DNA from: Chloroflexota bacterium
Lineage (GTDB): Bacteria > Chloroflexota > Limnocylindria > Limnocylindrales > CSP1-4
Reading direction: 5' to 3'
NCBI GenBank assembly: GCA_029778235.1
Contig: JAKOQS010000124.1
Span: 1 to 47,048, forward strand
DNA length: 47,048 nucleotides
The notes under the pieces are model-generated. The model did no database searches. It was not told the DNA's origin and saw nothing but the letters and a program-made list of their open reading frames with translations. Each line of letters starts with the position of its first letter. Position 1 is the stretch's first letter. This document shows positions 1 to 5,956 of this stretch, piece after piece. The position numbers were made by a program, and so were the translations under genes.

Positions 1-18
1 GACCAGGCGGCAACGGAG

Positions 19-50
19 GCGGCGGCCGCAGCGCGGCCGCCGCAGCTCTT
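19..50 (+). terminator. GC-rich hairpin, probable terminator or leader stem
   Basis: An 11-bp perfect inverted repeat (19-29 pairs with 33-43, loop AGC) is followed by a short pyrimidine run ending in TTT. It lies just before the ribosome binding site of the MFS gene. It may terminate an upstream gene outside the window or act as a leader stem for the transporter mRNA. The T-run is weak, so termination is an inference. Confidence 0.4.
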
Positions 51-65
51 TCGGGAGGCCCACAC

Positions 66-1253
66 TTGATCCCCGCGCCGCCGTCCGCCGACGCGGGCGC
101 CCGCCCCTGGCCCGTTCTCGCCGTTGCGCTGTTCGCGAGCGTCGCCGCCGCGATGGCCCAGTTCACCGTGCCGCCGCTGATGCCGCTGCTGGCAGCCGAG
201 TTCGGCGTCGATCCCGCCGCCGCGGGGGGCCTGATGTCCGTGTTCAGCCTCACGGGCCTCGCGCTGGCCCTGCCGGCCGGCCTCATCGTGCGCCGGAGCG
301 GTCCCCTCGCCGTCGGGCTCGTCGCGCTCGGGTCCGTGGTCGTCGGGTCCGCCCTCGGGGCGCTGGCCCACGACTTCGGCGTCCTTCTGCTGAGCCGGGC
401 GGTCCAGGGCGTCGGCGTCGGGCTGATCGCCGTGGTCGCGCCGGCGCTCATCGCCGCGGTGTTCCCGCCCGACGCCCGCGGGATCCCGATGGGCATCTGG
501 GCGACGTGGGCCCCGCTCGCCGGCGTCCTGATGTTCAACTTCGCCGGTCCGATCGCCGGAACCTACGGCTGGCGCGGCGCCTGGTGGTTCGTCGCGGGCG
601 CTGCCGCGGTCGCCGCCGTCGTCTTCCTGCTCGTGGTGCGCGGGCTCCCGCGCACGGAGGCGGGACGGTCCGCCGATGCCCCGCCGCCCTCATCGGCCGC
701 GCTCAGGCCGGGCCCGCTCTGGACCCTGGCCGCCACGTTCGCCATCTGGTGCCTCGGGTTCGCGGCACTCAACACCTTCCTGCCGACCTACCTCGTGGAG
801 GTCCACGGCTACGACCTCGGCGCGGCCGCCTCGGTCACGAGCCTCGTCCTCGTCGCGTTCATCGTGGGCTCGCCGCTCGCCGGCGTCCTGTCGGACCGCA
901 TCGGGTCGAGGCGCCTCGTGTTCACGGCGGCGATCCTGCTCCTGGCCGTCGCCTGGCCCGTCGTGTTCGCCGTCGACCCGGCCGCCCTCCCGGCCGTCCT
1001 GATCGCGATCGGGCTCGTCGTCGGCGCCGTCCCGCCGACCGTGTTCGCGGCCGCCCCCGAGCTGGTCGGCGACCCGCGTCTCGCCCCGATGGCGATGGCG
1101 GTCGTGATGGTGGGCCAGAACGGGGGGCAAGTGGTCGGCCCGCCGCTCTTCGGCGCGACGCTCAGCGCCACCGGCTGGGGGACCGCGGCCCTCGTCCTCG
1201 CAGGCGTGACCGCGCTCGGTGCCGCCACGGGGTGGCTGACGAGGGCCCGATAG
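66..1253 (+). CDS. MFS transporter (CynX/NimT-like)
   Basis: A 395-aa protein with about 12 hydrophobic helices, the normal size for a major facilitator. The motif GVLSDRIGSR after the central loop is the second-half copy of the MFS motif A (GxxxDRxGxR). The first-half copy is degenerate (GLIVRRSG). A long RAVQGVGVGL helix and the WATWAPL segment resemble the CynX/NimT group of anion and drug exporters, but the substrate cannot be read from sequence. The TTG start at 66 is supported by GGGAGG at 53-58 with 7-nt spacing. The gene stands alone and is convergent with the SGNH hydrolase downstream. Confidence 0.85.
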   Translation: MIPAPPSADAGARPWPVLAVALFASVAAAMAQFTVPPLMPLLAAEFGVDPAAAGGLMSVFSLTGLALALPAGLIVRRSGPLAVGLVALGSVVVGSALGALAHDFGVLLLSRAVQGVGVGLIAVVAPALIAAVFPPDARGIPMGIWATWAPLAGVLMFNFAGPIAGTYGWRGAWWFVAGAAAVAAVVFLLVVRGLPRTEAGRSADAPPPSSAALRPGPLWTLAATFAIWCLGFAALNTFLPTYLVEVHGYDLGAAASVTSLVLVAFIVGSPLAGVLSDRIGSRRLVFTAAILLLAVAWPVVFAVDPAALPAVLIAIGLVVGAVPPTVFAAAPELVGDPRLAPMAMAVVMVGQNGGQVVGPPLFGATLSATGWGTAALVLAGVTALGAATGWLTRAR

Positions 1254-1350
1254 CCGCCGTCGCCGGGACCCTGTAGGCGGCAATGAGGCCGCCGGGTGGC
1301 AGGCAGCGCGTGGCGCCTCGAGCCGCCGGCGCTGGGCCGTCGCTCCCCGG

Positions 1351-2025
1351 TCAGGTGGTGCTGGCCGGCCGTGCGGTCTGCGTCGGATGAGCCGGAACGA
1401 CCGCGAACGGAGCGAGGTGCGGCCGGAGGACATCGGACCATGCGCGGTAGCCCGGCGGCGTGAGGTGCAGGTTGTCGACGGTGTACTCCCGGCGCAGCGC
1501 TCCCCGCGCATCGGCAAGCGCCGGCCAGAGGTCGAGGTACGTGCTGTCGGTCTCCGCGGCCACCTGACGATACCGCTCGTTCAGCGACTGGATCCGCGGC
1601 GCGAAGTGGGGCGTGCGGGGCAGCACGCTGTTGAGGATGACCGTCGTCTCGGGCGCGCGCCTCCGGATGCCCGCGACGATGTCCCTCGCGCGCCGGGCGA
1701 TTCCATCGAGGTCGTGGAGCCGACGGCTCCCGTGGAGGTCGTTGGTGCCGATCAGCAGCGACACCGCGGCAGGCTCGTTGATGGCGCTGCCGAGGCGGCG
1801 GGCGACGTCCTCGGTCGTGTCGCCGTTGATCCCGCGGTTGCAGGTCGGCAGCTCCGGGAACCAGCATTCCCACAGGCCGCCCGCCGTGATGCTGTCCCCG
1901 AGGAACACGACCCGACCGGGCGGCAGGGGTGTGCCCTCGAACTGCTCCCGCCGACGCCTCGCCGCCGTCGTGGTGACGGGGCGGAGGAGCGGCACCAGCA
2001 CGAGGTAGATCCGGTCGGTGTTCAA
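1351..2025 (-). CDS. SGNH/GDSL-family hydrolase
   Basis: A 224-aa esterase or lipase-like hydrolase of the SGNH fold. Block I GDS with the nucleophile near residue 45 (FLGDSITAG), the block III GTND motif at 93-96 and the C-terminal catalytic Asp184/His187 pair (VDNLHL) are all present. The family hydrolyses ester bonds in lipids, acyl groups or carbohydrate esters; the substrate is unknown. The start chosen is TTG at 2025: the reading frame continues 57 codons upstream but that part is Arg/Pro-rich and not protein-like, while GAGG lies 8 nt before this TTG. A short hydrophobic stretch near the N-terminus (IYLVLVPLL) could be a weak membrane association. It is divergent from cassette A. Confidence 0.82.
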   Translation of the reverse strand: MNTDRIYLVLVPLLRPVTTTAARRRREQFEGTPLPPGRVVFLGDSITAGGLWECWFPELPTCNRGINGDTTEDVARRLGSAINEPAAVSLLIGTNDLHGSRRLHDLDGIARRARDIVAGIRRRAPETTVILNSVLPRTPHFAPRIQSLNERYRQVAAETDSTYLDLWPALADARGALRREYTVDNLHLTPPGYRAWSDVLRPHLAPFAVVPAHPTQTARPASTT

Positions 2026-2161
2026 TGTCGCATCCTCGCTCGCACGGCCCGGACGATGGCCCGACCCGGGGGGACGCACCGGCGGGCGCAGGTCTCGCGG
2101 CAGCCTACCGCAAGCGGACATGGACCAATCGGCCAACGAGAGCGGCGCCGACCGCCGGCGC

Positions 2162-2413
2162 GCTTGAGGGCATGACGGCGCGCGGGTCCGATCCACACCG
2201 ACTCGCGGTCCCCTCGGTCACTTGACCGATACCCACGCGGTCCGCGCGGGTCCACTCTCGGGGCGTGGTCCGCCCTATCGCTCCGATCGGTCCCGCCGCG
2301 GCGGGGCCCCGCCTACTGGTCGGCCGCCCCCTCCCCGGTGCCGACCCGGCCCGCCCCGTCCGAGATCGGGGCACCTTCCCGTGGCCGGTAGTCGGCGCCC
2401 GATGGGACCGGCC
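2162..2413 (+). repeat. Conserved leader, copy A (second copy at 37663-37958)
   Basis: This non-genic stretch is repeated upstream of the paralogous gene at 37959. From 2222 to 2413 the two copies align without gaps over 192 nt with 21 differences counted by eye (about 89% identical). Similarity resumes further upstream (2162-2204) after a 45-nt insertion in copy B. In the frame leading into the next gene the 21 differences fall 10, 8 and 3 on codon positions 1, 2 and 3, which is not the pattern of protein-coding conservation. It contains an identical palindrome (2214-2229) and a GC palindrome CCCGCCGCGGCGGG (2292-2305). It may be a promoter/operator region or a structured 5' leader. Confidence 0.7.
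2214..2229. promoter_or_regulatory. 16-bp palindrome TCGGTCACTTGACCGA, operator candidate
   Basis: Seven-base arms TCGGTCA and TGACCGA are separated by CT. The identical 16 bp occurs at 37759-37774 at the same distance (184 nt) from the anchor gene. Sequence just upstream differs between the copies, so the palindrome marks the left edge of the gap-free block. TTGACC within it also resembles a -35 hexamer. Role as an operator is inferred. Confidence 0.5.
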
Positions 2414-2758
2414 GTGAGCGGCGACGTGCCCGACGCGACCGGCCTCAGCCAGCGCGAGCTGCTGATGGAGATGCGCGAGGACATCAAGGGCCTTCGGGCC
2501 ACCGTCGACGCGATCGCCCGAGACCAGGCGCTCGGGGTGGAGCGACGCGCGAGCATGCAGCGCTCGGCCGACTCGATCTACGCCCGCCTCGACGGGCACG
2601 ACCGCGACCTCGACCGCATGCTCGCTTGGCAGAACCGCGCCGACGGCGCGCTGGTCCTCGCCCGCTGGGCGCTCGGCGCGTCGCTCGTCAGCCTCGTCGC
2701 CGTCGCGCTCCAGGTCGTCGCGACGGTCGGCCACGCCATCAACGCAGGCATCCCGTGA
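2414..2758 (+). CDS. Small coiled-coil protein with C-terminal membrane helix (cassette A anchor)
   Basis: A 114-aa protein. Residues about 12-70 are charged and helical with heptad-like spacing (RELLMEMREDIKGL, then RLDGHDRDLDRM). Residues about 80-108 form one membrane helix (RWALGASLVSLVAVALQVV). By eye 93 of 114 residues match the copy at 37959, with the C-terminal half almost invariant. Many nucleotide differences inside the gene are third-position silent changes, so it is under protein-level selection. The start is uncertain: an in-frame ATG at 2402 aligns with GTG in the other copy, and GTG 2414 is conserved in both. Its stop overlaps the protease start (GTGA). It resembles small phage coiled-coil/holin-like proteins in layout only; function unknown. 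Confidence 0.72.
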   Translation: MSGDVPDATGLSQRELLMEMREDIKGLRATVDAIARDQALGVERRASMQRSADSIYARLDGHDRDLDRMLAWQNRADGALVLARWALGASLVSLVAVALQVVATVGHAINAGIP

Positions 2759-3501
2759 GCGGCGGCATCGCCGCCCACGGCCTCGGCTGCCTGCCGCCCA
2801 CCTTCGACCCGCGCGACCAGGACTACCACCTCTCGACGCTCGCCCTCCCGCCGGTGAAGGCGGTCCAGCTGCCCGTCCAGGCGCCGCTCCCACCGTGGCA
2901 CCCCCTCGACCAGAACGGGTACGGGACGTGCACCGCCGAGGCGACGCTGCTCGCCCTCGTCGTCGCGTGGCACAAGAAGACCGGCGTCTGGCTCTACACG
3001 AACGCCGCCGAGGCGCAGCACGCCGCCCACACGCTGTACGTCGAGGCGACCGGCGATCACACGCTGCAGCGGGGCGCCGAGCTGCGGACCCTGATGAAGG
3101 CGGCGCAGAAGACCGGCATCGTCCTGCGGGACGGCAGCCGAGTGAAGGCGGCCTCGTACCACTGCCTCCTGCCGTCGGCCGACGTGCGCGGCGCGATCGA
3201 GTCGGCCATCGCCGCAGGGATGATCGTCGTCACCGCGTGGCGCTGGCCGCAGGTCTGGATGACCGACCCGGCGTTCGACACGTACCCGAACCCGCCCGCG
3301 AACGCGCCCCTCGCGGGCGGACACGCGATCGGTGCCTTCCGGGCGGTGCTCAAGCACCCGTCCGCGGGGTCAAAGGCCCTGCGTCGAGATCACGCACTCG
3401 AACAGAGCTGGGGCGACTTCGGGAACAACGGGACCGTCTATGTCAACGCTGCCCTCGAGACGAAGGGCTGGCTGTTCGACGCCTGGGTGATCCAGTGCTG
3501 A
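2755..3501 (+). CDS. Papain-like (C1-type) cysteine peptidase, cassette A
   Basis: A 248-aa protein of the papain fold. The oxyanion-hole Gln and nucleophile lie in DQNGYGTCTAEA (Cys59), and the His in GGHAIG (His190). Where papain has Asn in an NSWG motif this protein has EQSWGDFG, that is Gln217. The N-terminal signature GLGCL...DPRD parallels GLGWL...DERD in the cassette B protease, so both belong to one subfamily, but overall similarity is low. There is no signal peptide. GTG start overlaps the anchor gene stop by 4 nt, so translation is coupled. It may process a partner protein, act in phage-like lysis or morphogenesis, or be an effector; sequence does not decide. Confidence 0.75.
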   Translation: MSGGIAAHGLGCLPPTFDPRDQDYHLSTLALPPVKAVQLPVQAPLPPWHPLDQNGYGTCTAEATLLALVVAWHKKTGVWLYTNAAEAQHAAHTLYVEATGDHTLQRGAELRTLMKAAQKTGIVLRDGSRVKAASYHCLLPSADVRGAIESAIAAGMIVVTAWRWPQVWMTDPAFDTYPNPPANAPLAGGHAIGAFRAVLKHPSAGSKALRRDHALEQSWGDFGNNGTVYVNAALETKGWLFDAWVIQC

Positions 3502-3514
3502 CGAAGGAGACGCG

Positions 3515-3739
3515 ATGATCGCAGGACGCAGTGCCAACCTCTACCTCGGTGTGGCGAGTGCCGCCATCGCCCTCGTCTGGGGCGTGGCGGCTGCGGTGGG
3601 CACGCCGTTCCCGCCCGAGCTCGCGGCGGTCGTCCTCGCGTTCATCGGCGCGGTCATCGCCCTCCTGGCGGGCAACGACTCCCTCGCCGTTCGCAAGGGC
3701 GACGCCGCGGCACGCCGACTCGCCACGCGGCGCTCGTGA
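3515..3739 (+). CDS. Small two-helix membrane protein, cassette A
   Basis: A 74-aa protein with two hydrophobic segments (about residues 8-27 and 34-52), a short PFPPE turn between them and a basic C-terminal tail (ARRLATRRS). ATG at 3515 has a strong GAAGGAG site at 3503-3509. It follows the protease by 13 nt and is the third gene of the cassette. Size and topology are those of phage holin-like proteins, but there is no family motif. The equivalent gene in cassette B (39262) has the same layout but little sequence similarity. Confidence 0.65.
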   Translation: MIAGRSANLYLGVASAAIALVWGVAAAVGTPFPPELAAVVLAFIGAVIALLAGNDSLAVRKGDAAARRLATRRS

Positions 3740-3891
3740 ACGGACCGGGTAGGGGGGTCAGATTCCCCGCGGATGGCCGTTCGGCGTGTACCGCTGCCCC
3801 GCACTTCTCACGCGCGGCCGAAACTCGCCCAACTCGGGGGCAGTGATCTGATGCCCTGGGCGCCTCTAGTCCTACCCGACCGAGGCCGCCG

Positions 3892-4470
3892 TCAGGATGC
3901 CGTCCCGGGCTTGCTCTCCGACGGCCACAGCCAACTAGCGCCGACCGATGCGACCGCGAGGCTTGCGAGCATCACGAGCCACGCCGCCGCCGCGAGGAGG
4001 AGGATGTTGTCCTCCTGCCGCTCGACCTCGCTCAGAGACCGGCCGGCCATGACCGTCCCGCCTCTCCACGGCACGGTGACCGTCGCGACCCTGATCCCCT
4101 CGCGCGGCTGCCACGTCACCCGGTTCGGCGGATCCTGCCGGGCAGCGTCGAGGACGCCGAGAGGTGGGATCGGATCACCGCCGTCGAGCCGACCATCGGT
4201 CGCGAGGACCGCGCCCGACGCGTCGTAGATGGCGACGAAAGGGGCGAGGCTGACGGCGACATCGACCTTCGTGGACCCGACGAGCGACGACGCCTGCACG
4301 CCCGCGTCGAGCGCGCGGGCGGCATCCTCCGCGAGCTGGAGCTGCGGGTCGTTCGCCCCCATGCGCAGGTCCTGCTGGACCGCCACGTAGACGAGGCCAC
4401 AGCACAGGGTCGCGAGGACCGCGACCGGCAGGAAGATCGCGACCGCGCGGCTGATGACCGGCTGCCACAT
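3892..4470 (-). CDS. Membrane protein with single extracytoplasmic sensor-like domain
   Basis: A 192-aa protein with an N-terminal membrane helix (about residues 9-31), a 115-residue external domain and a second helix near 153-176. The arrangement is that of the input half of a sensor kinase or chemoreceptor (external segment FVAIYDASGAVLATDGRLD is PAS/CACHE-like) but no HAMP, kinase or signalling output follows. It lies 10 nt downstream of the zinc-ribbon gene, so the two are probably co-transcribed. Function unknown; it could be a truncated receptor or a stand-alone ligand-binding membrane protein. Confidence 0.6.
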   Translation of the reverse strand: MWQPVISRAVAIFLPVAVLATLCCGLVYVAVQQDLRMGANDPQLQLAEDAARALDAGVQASSLVGSTKVDVAVSLAPFVAIYDASGAVLATDGRLDGGDPIPPLGVLDAARQDPPNRVTWQPREGIRVATVTVPWRGGTVMAGRSLSEVERQEDNILLLAAAAWLVMLASLAVASVGASWLWPSESKPGTAS

Positions 4471-4480
4471 GGACGGCGAC

Positions 4481-4747
4481 TTACGTAACAGGCTGGATGG
4501 ACGACCCGTTGCGGCGTCGCGCGAGGCGCCGGATGAGCATCGTCATGACGATGCTCATCACGATGCTTGTCACCATCGGTGCCCACTTCGGAGGTTGGCC
4601 CTTGCGCCCGCTCCGCATCGCCTCTACGTCGAGGAATACACCCTTGCATGTCGGGCAGCGGTACGCACCGCCACGTCCCCGTCGCCCCATCGGTTCCATC
4701 GCCGTCGCATCCTTCGGGCACGCCCACGCGCTCGCCGTCTCGGTCAT
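4481..4747 (-). CDS. Small zinc-ribbon (TFIIB-type) membrane protein
   Basis: An 88-aa protein. The N-terminal half has ACPKD followed by YRCPTCKGVFLD, the pattern of the zf-TFIIB domain, with Cys10, Cys31 and Cys34 visible and the usual fourth ligand missing or replaced. The C-terminal half has a hydrophobic helix (MVTSIVMSIVMTMLI) then RRLARRR. The helix-encoding DNA contains a 28-bp perfect palindrome. ATG at 4747 is preceded by GGGAGACGGTGA. Probably co-transcribed with the sensor-like protein downstream. Small proteins of this type are widespread and mostly uncharacterised. Confidence 0.62.
   Translation of the reverse strand: MTETASAWACPKDATAMEPMGRRGRGGAYRCPTCKGVFLDVEAMRSGRKGQPPKWAPMVTSIVMSIVMTMLIRRLARRRNGSSIQPVT
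4532..4559. repeat. 28-bp perfect palindrome inside a coding sequence
   Basis: Every base from 4532 to 4545 pairs with 4559 to 4546 (centre CGTCA/TGACG); symmetry breaks at 4531/4560. It encodes part of the membrane helix of the zinc-ribbon protein. A partial repeat of the CGATGCT unit follows at 4562-4570. It could form a hairpin in mRNA or bind a dimeric protein. Confidence 0.7.
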
Positions 4748-5049
4748 TGGTCACCGTCTCCCCGACTCGACCCCTACGTCCCTGACCTCGGGATCATCCT
4801 CCTTCGTCACCTCACGCGGTAGGCGACGGTCACCGGAGGCGATAGGCGACTGCGGTGCCACGACGTGCGGCTGCACCTGGGACAACCGCCGGCCCACGAC
4901 CACCGTGAAACCTCGGCATGGTGGACTGCGACGGACAGTAGCTGGGGAGGAGCGGAGGCAGCACCGAAGGGACCACACGGTGTGCCGGTCGCGCGCCCAT
5001 CCGTCGGGGAAGCCCCGTTAGCTCCGAGAGATCGTCTTGTCTACTCGTC
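4748..5049. other. Intergenic stretch, no gene seen
   Basis: About 300 nt between the zinc-ribbon gene and the end of uppP. Open frames here are short and Arg/Ser-rich and have no convincing ribosome binding site. It should hold the promoter for the two small minus-strand genes and the terminator of the uppP operon, but no strong element stands out by eye. Confidence 0.5.
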
Positions 5050-5931
5050 CTACACGAACCGGATGAGCGCGAGCACCCCCACGACCAGGCTGTAGATGGC
5101 GAAGGGCAAGAGGGTCCGGGTCGTGAACCAGCGCGTGAGGAATCGGACGGAGAGGTACGCGGCGACGGCCGCCGCGATGCTCCCGACGAGGATCTGCGGG
5201 CGGACGCCGTCCCCGTTGTGGCCGAGGAGGTCGGGCAGCTTGTACACGCCGGCCGCGAGGATGATCGGCGTCGCGAGGAGGAAGCTGAAGCGCGCGGCAT
5301 CCTCGTGGTCGAGCCCGCGGGCGAGCCCCGTGACCATCGTGATCCCCGAGCGGCTGATCCCCGGCAGCAGGGCGAAGAGCTGGGCGACGCCGATCCCCGC
5401 GGCCTCCCCGACCTCGAGGGTGTCGAGGCGGCGGTCGCCGGCGTCCGTCCGGGCGTGCGTCCGCACGACCCGGCGCACCTCGGCCCGCCGGCGGACCCAC
5501 TCCCCGAACAGGAGGATCAGGCCGTTCGCGAAGAGGAACGCCGCGGCCGCGAGCGGCTTCGCGAAGACGACGCGGAGGGAGTGCTCGAGGAGCAGGCCGG
5601 CGAGCCCCGCCGGGATCGTCGCGACGACGAGGAGCCAGCCGAGGCGCGCGTCGGGCGTCTCGACCCTGCGCGTCCGCAGCGAGGCGAGCATGCCCCGCGC
5701 GATCCGCGCCCAGGTCGCGCGGTAGAAGAACAGCAGCGCGAGCGCCGTCGCGACGTGGAGCCCGACGAGGAACGCGAGGAAGTACGACTCCTGCGCCGAC
5801 TGCGCGGCGACGACGTCCGACCAGCCGAGGAGCTGCGGAAGGATCACGGAGTGGCCAAGGCTCGAGACCGGGAAGAGCTCCGTGATGCCCTGGAGGACGC
5901 CGAGGACGATCGCCTGGAAGTAGGTCAGCAC
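5050..5931 (-). CDS. uppP: Undecaprenyl-diphosphatase
   Basis: A 293-aa integral membrane phosphatase, normal length for BacA/UppP. It recycles the lipid carrier by converting undecaprenyl diphosphate to the monophosphate for cell-wall synthesis and gives bacitracin tolerance. The two signature regions are present: GITELFPVSSLGH (residues 15-27), with the catalytic glutamate, and PGISRSG (190-196). About eight hydrophobic helices are visible. The start is GTG at 5931; no clear Shine-Dalgarno is seen, but the stop of the upstream permease is only 25 nt away, so it probably depends on the ABC operon message. That places it with a regulated envelope-stress module. Confidence 0.93.
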   Translation of the reverse strand: MLTYFQAIVLGVLQGITELFPVSSLGHSVILPQLLGWSDVVAAQSAQESYFLAFLVGLHVATALALLFFYRATWARIARGMLASLRTRRVETPDARLGWLLVVATIPAGLAGLLLEHSLRVVFAKPLAAAAFLFANGLILLFGEWVRRRAEVRRVVRTHARTDAGDRRLDTLEVGEAAGIGVAQLFALLPGISRSGITMVTGLARGLDHEDAARFSFLLATPIILAAGVYKLPDLLGHNGDGVRPQILVGSIAAAVAAYLSVRFLTRWFTTRTLLPFAIYSLVVGVLALIRFV

Positions 5932-5956
5932 CGGTGGAGGGTACGCGACATCTCGA

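Noticed and set aside
2222-2413. N-terminal extension of the anchor protein (178-aa frame) conserved in both copies
   Set aside because: The frame is open from a TTG in both copies, but the extension is Arg/Pro/Gly-rich and substitutions avoid the third codon position, so it behaves as non-coding DNA.
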